64,000 nucleotides of DNA from Desulfoluna limicola (GCF_021654575.1 NZ_AP024488.1:1-64000); one strand, 5' to 3'. Shown: positions 8,540-18,329, counted from the stretch's first letter. Made by a program: numbers and translations. The notes: generated from the letters alone by a model not told the origin.

Positions 8540-9007
8540 TTACTCCTCTCCTTCCTTGGCTTCCGCCTTCACCTCAACGGTGATTTCAGGCTCAACGTCC
8601 TTGTAGAGACGGACAGGAACCTTGTAGGTGCCCAGCTCTTTGATGGGAGCTGCGAGAAGCAGCATGCGCTTCTCGATGGTGACTTCCTGGCCCTTGAGGG
8701 CTTCCAGGATGTCCTGGGCAGTGATGGAGCCGTAGAGACGGTCTTCCTGGCTGACTTTGGCGGTAAGGGTGCAGGAAATTTCCTGTACCTTTTTGGCCAG
8801 TTCTTCAGCCTGCTCGCGCTCTTTTGCGATCTGAAGTTCAAATCGAGCTTTCTGCTGCTCCAGAATTTTCTTGTTCTGGGGCGTGGCAAGAACGGCTTTC
8901 CCGCGGGGGAGGAGGTAGTTGCGTGCGTATCCGTCCGCAACAGTAGCCTCAGCGCCGATAATGCCCAGAGTGTCGATGGTTTCCGTTAAAATAACTTTCG
9001 TAGCCAT
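8540..9007 (-). CDS. rplI: 50S ribosomal protein L9
   Basis: Binds 23S rRNA at the base of the L1 stalk. The 155 aa are slightly longer than the usual 148 because of a Glu/Lys-rich tail. The N-terminal signature is MKVILxxxxxxLG-like (here MATKVILTETIDTLG) with GYARNYLLPRGKA at about 25-37. It is the last gene of the rpsF-rpsR-rplI operon and is followed by a strong terminator. The DUF2232 membrane gene often found between rpsR and rplI in related bacteria is absent; the spacer is only 108 bp. Confidence 0.97.
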   Translation of the reverse strand: MATKVILTETIDTLGIIGAEATVADGYARNYLLPRGKAVLATPQNKKILEQQKARFELQIAKEREQAEELAKKVQEISCTLTAKVSQEDRLYGSITAQDILEALKGQEVTIEKRMLLLAAPIKELGTYKVPVRLYKDVEPEITVEVKAEAKEGEE

Positions 9008-9115
9008 AGTAGCCTCCGCTGAAGGGGGGCACCCCTTCGAAGTTGACCCGGAATCGTGTCCGGATGTCCGGCGTTGTTCAGTTAGTCATCGAGGCGGTTT
9101 ACACCGCGCCGTGCA

Positions 9116-9391
9116 TTACGATTCCAGGTTTCCGACGTAGGGAAGCAGTGCAATGGTACGCGCACGCTTGATCTCACGGGTGAGGACTCGCTGGTGCTTG
9201 GCACAGGTGCCGGTGATGCGACGGGGAATGATCTTTCCGCGCTCGGAGATGAAGTACTTCAGAGTACGGGTCTCCTTGTAGTCGATGACAATGCTGGAGT
9301 CGGCACAGAAACGGCACACCTTCCTGCGGTGGTAAGTTCTTTTACGGCCCTTGCGTCCTGGTTTCCCTTTACCTCGTGCTGGTGCGGCCAT
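9116..9391 (-). CDS. rpsR: 30S ribosomal protein S18
   Basis: Pairs with S6 on the 30S platform. The 91 aa start with a basic [12 protein letters not shown] extension. The core carries VCRFC and a later TGTCAKHQR, which looks like the cysteine-containing, zinc-capable form of S18. One base separates its start from the rpsF stop, so the two are co-translated. Confidence 0.97.
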   Translation of the reverse strand: MAAPARGKGKPGRKGRKRTYHRRKVCRFCADSSIVIDYKETRTLKYFISERGKIIPRRITGTCAKHQRVLTREIKRARTIALLPYVGNLES

Positions 9392-9392
9392 C

Positions 9393-9863
9393 TTATTCCT
9401 CCTCTTTGGTCTCGGGTTCTACTGCTTCCTCAGCTTTTTCCTCAGCAGCGGGTGCGGCAGCCTCTTCAGCAGGGGCTTCGGCGGTCTCGCCTTCAGCTTT
9501 TTCTGCTTCAGCAGCAGCTTCAGCGGCAGCAGTCTCAGCCTGTTCTTTCTCTGCGATCACGTCTTCAGGGTTGACGTCTTCACCGAGAATGATGGTCATG
9601 AACTTGAGGAATTTGTCGTCAAGGCGGAAATTTCGCTCCAACTCGGAAACAAGCGTTCCGTCGCCGCAGTAGTCGAGGCGGATGTACTGGCCACGGGTCT
9701 TTTTGCGGATGTCGTAAGCAAGTTTGCGTACGCCCCAGTCATCGAATTCGATCATGGTGCCCTTGTAGGCGGTGATGATCTCTTTGACTTTGTCGTAACG
9801 CTGGTTGCGGACCTCCTCGCCCAAGTCGGGATCGAGGATGAATACGGTTTCGTATCGTCTCAT
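9393..9863 (-). CDS. rpsF: 30S ribosomal protein S6 with acidic C-terminal tail
   Basis: First gene of the operon. The S6 fold spans about residues 1-100 ([14 protein letters not shown] at the start). After it comes a roughly 50-residue Ala/Glu-rich low-complexity tail to residue 156. E. coli S6 has a short glutamate tail added post-translationally; here a longer acidic tail is genomically encoded. AAGGAGC precedes the ATG. A perfect -35 promoter lies about 90-115 bp upstream. Confidence 0.96.
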   Translation of the reverse strand: MRRYETVFILDPDLGEEVRNQRYDKVKEIITAYKGTMIEFDDWGVRKLAYDIRKKTRGQYIRLDYCGDGTLVSELERNFRLDDKFLKFMTIILGEDVNPEDVIAEKEQAETAAAEAAAEAEKAEGETAEAPAEEAAAPAAEEKAEEAVEPETKEEE

Positions 9864-9944
9864 GTAAGCTCCTTATGGATGTAAAGCCCTGTGTTGTTGT
9901 TCCCACAGAGCAAGGATTTTTGGCCGATAGCGGCCTCAAAAAAC
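9864..9944 (-). promoter_or_regulatory. rpsF leader, possible S6:S18 autoregulatory structure
   Basis: The minus-strand leader can form GGCCG-ctat-CGGCC and CTGTG...CACAG hairpins before the Shine-Dalgarno. S6:S18 binding motifs are known in rpsF leaders of many bacteria, so autoregulation is plausible, but I could not match the known motif in detail. Confidence 0.35.
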
Positions 9945-9950
9945 TTCCCT

Positions 9951-9979
9951 TATTAACACTCTTTCAAAAAGGATGTCAA
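9951..9979 (-). promoter_or_regulatory. Sigma70 promoter of the rpsF operon
   Basis: On the minus strand TTGACA (9979-9974), exactly 17 bp, then TTAATA (9956-9951). Confidence 0.7.
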
Positions 9980-10194
9980 GGAAGGAACGAAAAAGGCGTC
10001 GGTGGGTTCTGTGTGACTTTCAACGCCCTGGAAAGTAAGGGGAATAAAAATGTCTCCGACGGTAATGAGGGGAGCTCATCGTGGCTTGGTCACCCCCATG
10101 GCCGGTGGACCCCGGGTTAAAGATGCTGTCGGTGGCGTTATCGGGTTACGTATTGGAACGGTTGGCCAAGCAGGTTTTTAAAAAACAATCCGAG

Positions 10195-10338
10195 GTTCTC
10201 CCCGGGCCAACGGGTGATGTGCCTTGATTCTCAGGGTACATCACATCCGCCGTTAACATGCCATTCGTTCATGGGCACTTTTCACGACCTGTTTGTTAAA
10301 CTTCTTAAACGTGTCGTCCCGGCAGGGCCGCCGGAGGC
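10195..10338. repeat. Palindromic element, GCCGCCGGAGGC end
   Basis: Ends in GCCGCCGGAGGC at 10327-10338, 33 bp after the minus-strand acyl-CoA synthetase stop. Inside it are a degenerate hairpin 2 (GGGTGATGTGCC...ACATCACATCCGCC) and the CTGTTTGTTAAAC module. The left terminal repeat is not recognisable. Confidence 0.7.
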
Positions 10339-10371
10339 ACAAGCTGAATTGTTGCGGTGGTGGTAAGGGGG

Positions 10372-12249
10372 TCAGTGGGTAGGCCCCCCTTCGAGGTGAC
10401 GACGGGCAAGCTCGCGCACCTTTTTTTTGTCCAGTTTCTGCACGTCGGTGAGGGGCATTTCATCCACGAAAAAGACCGACTTGGGGATGGCATACCGTGC
10501 CACGCGCTCCTTTAAAAACTCAATGAACTCGTCGGGGGTGACCCGATCCTTGTGGCTGGCTTTCGGTTGAAGGCAGATAATCACCCGCTCGCTGCCCTCG
10601 CGTTTTATGTCGGGAACCCCCACGGTGGCTGCGTGCTCAATGGCCGGGTGGCTGTACAGGATGTCATCCACCTCCCGGGAGTAGACTTTGTAGCCTGAGA
10701 CATTGATCATGTCCTTGGTCCGGTCCACGATGGTGAAGTACCCGTCGTCGTCCACGGTGACCACATCGCCGGTGTGGATGTACCCCTCGTCATCGATGCC
10801 GGCCTTATCTTCTGGCCAGTATCCCCGCATGCGCTGGGGGCCCTTGAGCAGCATCTCCCCACGTATGCCGGGGGGGAAGTGGTCCTTGTCGGCGAGGAGG
10901 GTGCCGGAGGCGGTGTCCATGATGCGGATATCGGTGTCGGGTAAGGGAATGCCTGTTGTGCCGAGTTTTTCCGGGGTTTTTCCTTTGGCGGCCGAGCGAC
11001 TGGAGAGCATGAGGAGTAGGGCGATGCCTCGTGTGATCACGTAACCCACCGCTTTGGGTCCCATAAGGCGGAGACAGCGGTTAAGGAGGAAGCTTAAGCC
11101 TGGAATGCCCAGGGTGAAGGTCAGGATGCGTTGGGGGAACCGTCCGCCTGCCACCCTGAGGAGCAGTGAGGGGTTGAGGTGGGTGCAGGGGGACATTTCT
11201 GAAAGGCCGTACCCCTCCATGATGGCTCCGCCGGAGTTTTTTTCAAAGGTTTTCTGTGCGCTTGGGGGGAGGGGGGCGGAGCCGGAGACTCCAAGGACAG
11301 CGATTCCCTTGAGTTTCTCTGCGGCCATTTTCATGAACTGGGCCGGGACCCCGAGTTGCAGGAGGGGGTAGTGGGTTCGGATCATGTCGACCATGGCCTC
11401 TGTGTCCCTGGCATCAGGGATGAGGATCTGGTTGTAGCCCTCAAGGGTCATGGTGTGCATGATCATGTGCCCATAAGAGTGGAAGAGCGGCAAGCCGAGA
11501 AGGGCTGTGATGCTGCCCTTGAACAGTCGGTTTGATCGTCCGAATGCCCAGCTGTTTTGAATCGAGTTGCTGTAGATGTTTCGGTGGGTGAGCATGCACC
11601 CTTTGGGGAGCCCCGTGGTGCCGCCGGTGAAAAGGATCATTTCCAGGTCCCTGTCGGTATCAAGGGATAGGTCGGGTGGTTCGCAAGGGGTCTCGGAGAT
11701 GAGTTGCGTGAGCCAGTGTGCCCCGCAGGTGAATCCGGTGAGGAAGCTTGTGGGCTTTGGGGTGTCCGAGTAGTCTGATAGGCTGGTGACGATGACCTGC
11801 TCCAAGTGTGTTTTTCGCGCCAGTGTTTGTGCTTCGGGAAGGGCCTCTTCTATCGCAATGAGGACCCGGGGGTGGCTTTCGTTTAATTTGTGCTGCAGGT
11901 GCTTTACGGGCTCCAGGGAAGAGCAGGGGACGTGGACGAGTCCTGCCCGGCTGATGGCGTAATCGGCAATGATGAATTGGATGGAGGTGGGGAGCAGGGT
12001 GGCAACGCGATCACCCTTTTGAAGGCCGAACCGGGTCAGGGCTGTGGCCAGTCGGTAGGCAATGTCACGAACCTCCGGGTACGAGAGCATGGTTCCCATT
12101 TGGATCAGGCCTCGCTTGGGGTGTTTTTTGGCTGCCTGATCGAGGATGTCGTAGGCTGGTTTGTCGGGGTAGGGTTCAAGGGTGTTTGGGATGCCGAGGA
12201 TGCGATATTCCCTGCTCCAGGGCAGGTTGGTGCCCCTGCGCTTGGTCAT
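10372..12249 (-). CDS. AMP-dependent acyl-CoA synthetase/ligase
   Basis: Activates a carboxylic acid as acyl-AMP and transfers it to CoA. The 625 aa carry the AMP-binding P-loop LFTGGTTGLPKGCMLTHRN, GYGLSEMSP (A5-type), YIHTGDVVTVDDDGYFTIVDRTKDMI (A7/A8-type) and a C-terminal domain with GYKVYSREVDDIL. The size and the C-terminal LTDVQKLDKKKVREL suggest a long- or medium-chain fatty acid ligase. AGGAGG precedes the ATG. It is transcribed alone and followed by a palindromic element. Substrate is not determinable. Confidence 0.92.
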   Translation of the reverse strand: MTKRRGTNLPWSREYRILGIPNTLEPYPDKPAYDILDQAAKKHPKRGLIQMGTMLSYPEVRDIAYRLATALTRFGLQKGDRVATLLPTSIQFIIADYAISRAGLVHVPCSSLEPVKHLQHKLNESHPRVLIAIEEALPEAQTLARKTHLEQVIVTSLSDYSDTPKPTSFLTGFTCGAHWLTQLISETPCEPPDLSLDTDRDLEMILFTGGTTGLPKGCMLTHRNIYSNSIQNSWAFGRSNRLFKGSITALLGLPLFHSYGHMIMHTMTLEGYNQILIPDARDTEAMVDMIRTHYPLLQLGVPAQFMKMAAEKLKGIAVLGVSGSAPLPPSAQKTFEKNSGGAIMEGYGLSEMSPCTHLNPSLLLRVAGGRFPQRILTFTLGIPGLSFLLNRCLRLMGPKAVGYVITRGIALLLMLSSRSAAKGKTPEKLGTTGIPLPDTDIRIMDTASGTLLADKDHFPPGIRGEMLLKGPQRMRGYWPEDKAGIDDEGYIHTGDVVTVDDDGYFTIVDRTKDMINVSGYKVYSREVDDILYSHPAIEHAATVGVPDIKREGSERVIICLQPKASHKDRVTPDEFIEFLKERVARYAIPKSVFFVDEMPLTDVQKLDKKKVRELARRHLEGGPTH

Positions 12250-12593
12250 GGCTGCCTCCTGAAGGGTTGTGCAAGCCGTGAGGCCCGGATAAGGCGTTTG
12301 GGTCGGCGCTGGAGGAGACTGGGCTGCGGCCGGAGGGGAGCTGTTTGGCTTGCGGGTTCGGTGTGTGGGTATGAAAGGGGGTGTTGTCCGTCGGGTCTAC
12401 GGATGGGTGTGTCTTTTGTTAGTTGTAGGGGGTAGGAACGGTGTTTGTCAATGGGAAATGTGATTTACTGGTGAACATATGTGCCTGGTCGCGCAGGGCG
12501 GCTGGATGGGGGGAGGGCCGGGCTGCCGGGACATTGGGAGAGGGGTTAAGCCCTGCTGGGAGGGCCCAACCCGTCTGCTCGCCTTGGGGCGGT
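12250..12593. other. Intergenic, no recognisable gene
   Basis: GC-rich spacer between the hydrolase and the acyl-CoA synthetase, both on the minus strand. No repeat-family copy, clear terminator or credible ORF was seen. Confidence 0.4.
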
Positions 12594-13202
12594 TCAAGCC
12601 TTGGAGAGGTAGGTATCGATGGTTTGGCTTACCTCTGCTAAGTGGATGGAGAAGAAGTGGTCCGCCTGCTCGATGACATGGATCGACGCCGAGGGGTTCC
12701 ATACGGGGACCATGCCCTTCAGGGTGTCCAGGTCGGCAAAGCTGTCATTGGTCCCGGTGATGACAAGGTTGGGGCCCCTGTCGCATGGGGCCGCCAGGAA
12801 GTCGACGAAGGTGACCGGTGGGGCCACCATCACATCGGTGATGACAGGGTGCGCAAGCGAGGCTGTCAGGCAGATCCAGGTTCCAAAGGAGTATCCGGAG
12901 CACACGACCTCTTCCACGCCTTCGGATTTGAGGCGATATATGGCAGCCAGGAGATCGCAGGTCTCTCCAGTGCCCTCTTCGTAGTGGCCGTCACTTCCGC
13001 CGGCACCGCGGAAATTGAATCTCAGGGTAGCAAATCCGGCTTTTCGGTAGCTTTCGGTGATGGCAAGGACGACTGGGTTGTCCATGTCACCGCCGTAGAG
13101 GGGGTGTGGGTGGGTGATAACGACCCCGCGTTTTGCGCCGGGGTTTTCGAGCATGCCTTCAAGGGTGATGCCTTCAGACGTGAAGGTGATGCGTTGTTCC
13201 AT
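12594..13202 (-). CDS. Alpha/beta hydrolase, serine nucleophile
   Basis: The 202 aa fold as an alpha/beta hydrolase of the small dienelactone-hydrolase/YfhR-like group. The N-terminal HPHPLYGGDMDN (31-42) supplies the oxyanion region. The nucleophile elbow is GYSFG (103-107, S105), and D153 and H182 complete the probable triad. ATG 13202 has AAGAGG six bases upstream and is preferred over the longer 13232 start. There is no signal peptide, so it is cytoplasmic. The reaction is unknown. Confidence 0.85.
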   Translation of the reverse strand: MEQRITFTSEGITLEGMLENPGAKRGVVITHPHPLYGGDMDNPVVLAITESYRKAGFATLRFNFRGAGGSDGHYEEGTGETCDLLAAIYRLKSEGVEEVVCSGYSFGTWICLTASLAHPVITDVMVAPPVTFVDFLAAPCDRGPNLVITGTNDSFADLDTLKGMVPVWNPSASIHVIEQADHFFSIHLAEVSQTIDTYLSKA

Positions 13203-13307
13203 GGGGTACCTCTTGGGGGCGGTGCCAGGCACCGCCCTGTGATCGGGTCGTGTGGGTGACGGTTTCAGGTCTGGTTGTTTGTCACCTGCTGCGACAATAT
13301 CGGGTCT

Positions 13308-14444
13308 TTATGATGCCGAGTGCAGGGCATTGATGATGCCTTCACCCAGGATGTTGATCTGCCACTGGCGTAGGCCGCCGATGGTGTAAAGCTGGTCTAC
13401 GGTCCCGGGGTTGCATGCGGCAATGGCGGTCATCAGGGCTTTGTTGATGAGGATGGGAGGGTCCAACTCCAGGTTGTCAGCCACGCTATCCCGGTAGTCC
13501 TTGATGGCATCCATACGCTTGGGCACATCGGGCTTGAAGCTGGGTCGCTTGCGCCTGGGGTATTGGGGCATCTCCTCCTCCGGGAGGGAGACCCCCTTCT
13601 CCACCGCCTCCAGCACTTGGTTGCCATGGGTGGAGGCCTGTCTCGGGGAAAGGGCTCCACACGCCTTAAGGCGTCCGGGGGTGAGGGGTTTGTCTTTTGC
13701 AAGGGTCAGGAGGGACGCGTTGCTGAAGACTTTAAAAGGGGGCCGGTCCTTCTTTTCGGAGATGACGAGCCGAAGCTGGAGCAACTCCTCAAGGACAGCA
13801 AGGCTTCGCCTGTCCAGTTTTCCGGCTCCTTTGACACGGGTGAATAGGGGCTCGGCTCCGTTCTCCTGATGGCGGACCCCGGAGAGGAGGAGGCACTCTT
13901 CGTCCACCCAGTCGGTCCGTCCTTTTTCTTCGAGCTCTTGGTCAAGAATAGCGGCGAGCTTTGGGAGGTAGATTACGTCACCGGCACCGTACTCGATCAT
14001 GCCATCTGTCAGGGGGCGTTTGGACCAGTCTTTCTTCTGGTAGGTCTTGTCCAGTTCAACGCCAAAGCGGTTTTTCATCACCGAACCGAGGCCGGTTTCG
14101 GCAATCCCGAGGAAGCGTGAGGCCAGCTCCGTATCAAAGAGATTGCGAATGGTGATGCCAAAATCCCGATTGAGCGAACGGACGTCGTAGTCACTTCCGT
14201 GGAATATTTTTCGAATTTCAGGTTTTTCAAAGACTGGAACGATGGGGCTCATGTCGTCAATGGCCAGGGGGTCGATGACGGCGATGAGGTCTCCGGCGGC
14301 CATTTGGATCAGGCACACCTTTTCACGGAAGTGGAACATGGAGTCGGCTTCGATATCCACGCCGATGCAGTCGGCGTTTAAAAAAAAATCAGCGATCTCC
14401 TCAAGGGCCTCGGGTGTTTCAACAAAATGGAGGTTGTTTATCAT
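13308..14444 (-). CDS. rnd: Ribonuclease D-like 3'-5' exonuclease
   Basis: Trims 3' ends of tRNA and other stable RNA. The DEDDy exonuclease domain shows the VDIEADS motif near residues 30-36, HGSDYDVRSL near 85, and Y-GAGDVIYL near 175. The HRDC domain fills the second half (about 210-290), followed by a basic linker and a second HRDC-like region. The length of about 378 aa is that of RNase D. ATG 14444 is used; a GTG at 14453 also reads in frame and neither has a clear Shine-Dalgarno. It is divergent from thrS. Confidence 0.9.
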   Translation of the reverse strand: MINNLHFVETPEALEEIADFFLNADCIGVDIEADSMFHFREKVCLIQMAAGDLIAVIDPLAIDDMSPIVPVFEKPEIRKIFHGSDYDVRSLNRDFGITIRNLFDTELASRFLGIAETGLGSVMKNRFGVELDKTYQKKDWSKRPLTDGMIEYGAGDVIYLPKLAAILDQELEEKGRTDWVDEECLLLSGVRHQENGAEPLFTRVKGAGKLDRRSLAVLEELLQLRLVISEKKDRPPFKVFSNASLLTLAKDKPLTPGRLKACGALSPRQASTHGNQVLEAVEKGVSLPEEEMPQYPRRKRPSFKPDVPKRMDAIKDYRDSVADNLELDPPILINKALMTAIAACNPGTVDQLYTIGGLRQWQINILGEGIINALHSAS

Positions 14445-14890
14445 GATGGTCACGGAAAAAAAATGTGGGGGCTCGTTTTCACGGCCACTTCATGCGCAGG
14501 GCATGCGAAAAAAAAATCCAGGCAGAGAAGACCTCTATATATAATGATGGTATGTCGGGTCCGGGACGCGTCGGTGTCATTGTCTGAAAGCTGAGCGCAG
14601 CCCGGGCCGCTGAGAGGCCTTTATGCCTTGGGCACAACCGCCGGCCCACCGGCGGTGTGAACGATAATTATTTATGTTGGTGTACCATTTTTTTTGCAGG
14701 AAGACCATACACTTTCCTTTACCCGGATGATCTGGGGAGCTTTTACCTTGACCCTCCTGGGGAATTGCCCTAAATTCAGAAATTAGCCCTGTTTTCAGTG
14801 CGGTGCGCGCACCCCTGTTTTTCAAGATACCCACAAGGCATCGCCGTGCAGGCGATTCCTTACATAATTCGAGACGATACGGATACGGAT
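14445..14890. other. Divergent intergenic region rnd/thrS
   Basis: Contains a hairpin ACCGCCGG-ccca-CCGGCGGT at 14637-14656 and a sigma70-like promoter for thrS at 14748-14776. Nothing else was recognised. Confidence 0.5.
14748..14776 (+). promoter_or_regulatory. Candidate sigma70 promoter for thrS
   Basis: TTGACC, 17 bp spacer, TAAATT. It would give a leader of about 105 nt before thrS. Confidence 0.5.
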
Positions 14891-16807
14891 ATGGTTAAGA
14901 TCACTCTACCGGATGGAAGCGAACGCGAGTTTAACGAAGCCCCCTCAGGGGCTGATATTGCCCTCTCCATTTCTGAAGGCTTTGCACGAGGCTGTGTGGC
15001 CATGGAGATCGCAGGGGAGATGATGGATCTTTCGGAGAAGGTCGAGGACGGTGCAGCCGTTCGCCTTATCACCACCAAAGACCCCGAAGCCCTTGAGATC
15101 ATGAGGCACAGCGCGGCTCACGTCATGGCCCAGGCCATCAGTAACCTTTATGAGGATGCCCACCTGACCATCGGTCCTGTTGTGGAAGGGGGGTTCTATT
15201 ACGACATCGACATGGAGCCCATCGGTGAAGAGGCCTTCCCCGCCATCGAGCAGGAGATCAATCGGATCGTCAAGGCCAAGCTCCCCTTCACGCGCAACGT
15301 GATTTCCAAGGAGGAGGCCCTGGAACGTTTCAAGGGCGAACCCTACAAGCTCGAATTGATCGAAGGCCTTGAAGGGACCATCTCCCTGTACGAACAGGGT
15401 GATTTTGTGGACCTTTGCCGCGGTCCCCACGTTCCCCACACCGGGCTGGTGAAAGCCGTCAAGCTGATGCGTGTTTCCGGCGCATACTGGCGTGCCGATC
15501 AGAACAATGCCCAGCTTCAGCGTGTCTATGGCACTGCCTTTTTTGACAAAAAGGAGCTGAAGGCCCATCTCCACATGATCGAAGAGGCGAAAAAGAGGGA
15601 CCACCGCAAGCTTGGCACCCAGCTCGACCTCTTCAGCTTCCATGACGAAGCGCCGGGCATGCCCTTCTTCCACGCCAAAGGCATGGCCATGTGGAACGCC
15701 CTTATTGCCTACTGGCGGGAAGAGCATACCAAAGACGGATACGTGGAAACCAAGACCCCCATCATGCTTAACCGTGCCCTCTGGGAGCGCAGCGGGCACT
15801 GGGACAACTACCGTGAGAACATGTACACCTCCAGTGTTGATGGGTTCGATTACGCCATCAAACCCATGAACTGCCCCGGTGGGATGCTGCTTTTTCGTAT
15901 GAAGAGCCCCTCTTACAGGGAGCTCCCCCAGCGAGCCGGGGAGATTGGCCTGGTTCACCGTCACGAGTTGTCCGGAGCCCTCTCCGGCCTCTTTCGTGTG
16001 CGTGCCTTCCATCAGGACGACGCCCATATTTTTATGACCCCCGAGCAGATACACGATGAGATCCTGGGCGTGCTGAGGCTCGACGAGCGGGTTTACAAGA
16101 CCTTCGGTCTGGATTTTCACCTGGAGCTCTCCACCCGCCCGGAGAAATCCATTGGCACGGACGAGCAGTGGGAGAAGGCCACCGAAGGCCTGCGGTCTGC
16201 CCTGGATGAGTACGGAAAAGGGTATGTCATCAACGAAGGGGACGGCGCCTTCTACGGTCCCAAGATTGACATTCATATCAAGGACGCCATCGGGCGAACC
16301 TGGCAGTGCGGCACCATCCAGCTCGATATGAGCCTGCCTGAGCGGTTCGACCTGACGTACATCGGTGCCGACAATGAAAAACACCGCCCCGTGATGATTC
16401 ACCGCGTGGCCTTCGGGTCCATCGAGCGTTTCTTCGGAATCCTCGTGGAGCATTACGCAGGTCGGTTCCCTCTGTGGCTGGCACCGGTCCAGGTGGTTCT
16501 CCTGCCCATGAACGACGATCTCCTGGATTACACCTGGCAGGTAAAAAAAGAGCTCGAAGCCGAAGGGCTCCGCGTGGACGTGGACGGCCGTGGCGAGAGC
16601 CTCAAGCGCAAGGTGCGAGACGCGCAGCTCCAGCAGGTGCCTGTGATCATCACCATTGGTGAAAAAGAGCGCGAGGCCGGGGTCTTTTCCGTCCGTACCC
16701 TGGACGGCAAGGTCACCTACGGCGTTTCCAGAGAGGACTTTCTTTCCGTTGTAAAAACGGATATTCGTGCCCGGAAGGATGAGAGCGTTCCAGCCTTCGG
16801 ACAATAA
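14891..16807 (+). CDS. thrS: Threonyl-tRNA synthetase
   Basis: Charges tRNA-Thr. From ATG 14891 (MVKITLPDGS) the protein has 638 aa, the usual length; the frame stays open further upstream but lacks family similarity. Domains in order are TGS (about 1-60), the editing domain with HSAAHVMAQAI (HxxxH zinc motif), the class II core with MNCPGG and FRVRAFHQDDAHIF, and the C-terminal anticodon domain starting near PLWLAPVQVVLLP. No strong Shine-Dalgarno is seen. infC does not follow; a VanZ-like gene starts 25 bp later. Confidence 0.98.
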   Translation: MVKITLPDGSEREFNEAPSGADIALSISEGFARGCVAMEIAGEMMDLSEKVEDGAAVRLITTKDPEALEIMRHSAAHVMAQAISNLYEDAHLTIGPVVEGGFYYDIDMEPIGEEAFPAIEQEINRIVKAKLPFTRNVISKEEALERFKGEPYKLELIEGLEGTISLYEQGDFVDLCRGPHVPHTGLVKAVKLMRVSGAYWRADQNNAQLQRVYGTAFFDKKELKAHLHMIEEAKKRDHRKLGTQLDLFSFHDEAPGMPFFHAKGMAMWNALIAYWREEHTKDGYVETKTPIMLNRALWERSGHWDNYRENMYTSSVDGFDYAIKPMNCPGGMLLFRMKSPSYRELPQRAGEIGLVHRHELSGALSGLFRVRAFHQDDAHIFMTPEQIHDEILGVLRLDERVYKTFGLDFHLELSTRPEKSIGTDEQWEKATEGLRSALDEYGKGYVINEGDGAFYGPKIDIHIKDAIGRTWQCGTIQLDMSLPERFDLTYIGADNEKHRPVMIHRVAFGSIERFFGILVEHYAGRFPLWLAPVQVVLLPMNDDLLDYTWQVKKELEAEGLRVDVDGRGESLKRKVRDAQLQQVPVIITIGEKEREAGVFSVRTLDGKVTYGVSREDFLSVVKTDIRARKDESVPAFGQ

Positions 16808-16832
16808 TGGCGGAAGGGGAAGGGAGAGCGTC

Positions 16833-17243
16833 ATGAAAATTATAGAGTCGAAGATTCTACGACACTGGCTTGCCGTGCTTCTTCTCTGTGTGTTGATTTT
16901 TCTCCCCTCCCTGATTCACTTGCCCATGCCTAAGGGGCCGGTGTGCGATAAGGTCGTTCACCTTTTTGTTTACGGCGTGGCCGGGTTTCTCGTTTTGCGG
17001 GGTACCCGGTCTCTTCCCCTTGGGCAGAACCGACTGATCGCCATACTATTTGCCTTTCTGATGGCCGCAGCCATCGGCGCAGCGGATGAAGTGTTTCAGC
17101 TCTTTGTGCCGAGGCGCCAGATGGATCGGGTGGATTTTCTCTTTGACCTCGCAGGCATCGTCGCCGGCATTTGTCTTTACCTGATCTTGTGGTTGCGTGA
17201 GGGACGAAAACCCCGGGAGCGGACGCACACGGAAAAGGCGTGA
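16833..17243 (+). CDS. VanZ-like family membrane protein
   Basis: A 136 aa integral membrane protein. ATG 16833 follows GGGAGAG and is preferred over the longer reading. Hydrophobic segments lie around residues 11-28, 42-56, 67-86 and 103-122. The conserved VanZ-type features are DKVVHLFVYG, DEVFQLFVPRRQMDRVDFLFDLAGIVAG. VanZ itself gives low-level teicoplanin resistance, but most homologues have unknown function. It is likely co-transcribed with thrS. Confidence 0.85.
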   Translation: MKIIESKILRHWLAVLLLCVLIFLPSLIHLPMPKGPVCDKVVHLFVYGVAGFLVLRGTRSLPLGQNRLIAILFAFLMAAAIGAADEVFQLFVPRRQMDRVDFLFDLAGIVAGICLYLILWLREGRKPRERTHTEKA

Positions 17244-17426
17244 CCGGTTTTTTGCCCATGGCCTGTGTTTTTATGGCACTGGATGAGCCAGAATTCCCGC
17301 CTGTGGGGCGTGCATCGTGAAAAATGCCGCCACCCCTCTCCCCGGGACGGGGGGGCGAGCAGAGCCGTATCGACCTTTGACGCCATCATCAAACCTTTCA
17401 ATACCTGCCATCTCATAATAGGAAAC

Positions 17427-18329
17427 ATGACCATGCGAATCGTTACACGACCCGATTTTGACGGGGTGGTTTGCGCCGTGGTGCTTGAAGAGAGCCTGAC
17501 CACGACCGAACCCATCCTTTGGGTGGAGCCCAATGACATGCAGCAGGGCAAAGTGGAGATCAGGCAGGGCGATGCCGTCGCCAACCTGCCCTTTGACCCC
17601 GGCTGCAGCCTCTGGTTTGACCATCACGCCACCAACCGCGTGGAGACCCCCTTTGAGGGGGCATTTGAGGTCGTGCCGTCTGCGGCCGGACTGGTGTGGC
17701 AATACTACAGGGATCGCCTTGAAAAGGATTTTTCCGAGCTGATCCGTCAGGCGGATCGTATCGACTCCGCCGACCTTACGCGAGACGAGGTGGAGACGCC
17801 GGAGCACTATCCTTATGTGCTTCTTTCCATGACCATCTTCGGGCGGAAGTGGGAGGATGGTCCTTACTGGGACCGCCTCGTCGGGCTTCTCAGGACGCAG
17901 CCCATTGAAGGGGTGATGGCCGATCCCGAGGTGAAACGTCGCTGTGAGGCGGTGGTGGCCCAAAACAGGGAGTACCGAAGGCATCTTCGATCCTGCACCG
18001 ATGTAAAGGAAGGCGTCTCCATCACCGACTTCCGGGGGTATGACGAAGCTCCCGAAGGAAACCGGTTTCTCGTCTATGCCATGTATCCGGAAGCTGTGGT
18101 GAGCGTGAAGATCCGTTACGTGGACCGAGCCAAAAAACGGGTGGTCTTAAGTGTCGGCCACAGTATCTTTAACGTGGGGTGCCATGTCCACGCAGGGCAC
18201 CTCTTGTCACAATTTAACGGCGGCGGCCATTTTGGGGCTGCGGCCTGTACCTTTGACTCGGCCATGGCCGATAAACTCATTCCCCACATTATCGGGGTCC
18301 TGCAGGAAAACCGGCCATATGAGCATTGA
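17427..18329 (+). CDS. DHH/DHHA1 family phosphoesterase
   Basis: A 300 aa phosphoesterase of the DHH superfamily, related to nanoRNase/pAp phosphatase and exopolyphosphatase-like proteins. Seen are an N-terminal TRPDFDGVVCA (first Asp motif), FDHHATN (the DHH signature, about residue 67) and the DHHA1-type FNGGGHFGAAA near the C-terminus. ATG 17427 follows AGGA; ATG 17433 is an equal alternative. It overlaps the downstream GlcF-like gene by 11 bp. Substrate is not determined. Confidence 0.88.
   Translation: MTMRIVTRPDFDGVVCAVVLEESLTTTEPILWVEPNDMQQGKVEIRQGDAVANLPFDPGCSLWFDHHATNRVETPFEGAFEVVPSAAGLVWQYYRDRLEKDFSELIRQADRIDSADLTRDEVETPEHYPYVLLSMTIFGRKWEDGPYWDRLVGLLRTQPIEGVMADPEVKRRCEAVVAQNREYRRHLRSCTDVKEGVSITDFRGYDEAPEGNRFLVYAMYPEAVVSVKIRYVDRAKKRVVLSVGHSIFNVGCHVHAGHLLSQFNGGGHFGAAACTFDSAMADKLIPHIIGVLQENRPYEH

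Noticed and set aside
14945..16834. 629-codon antisense ORF over thrS
   Set aside because: It mirrors the codon pattern of the clear thrS gene and shows no family motifs.
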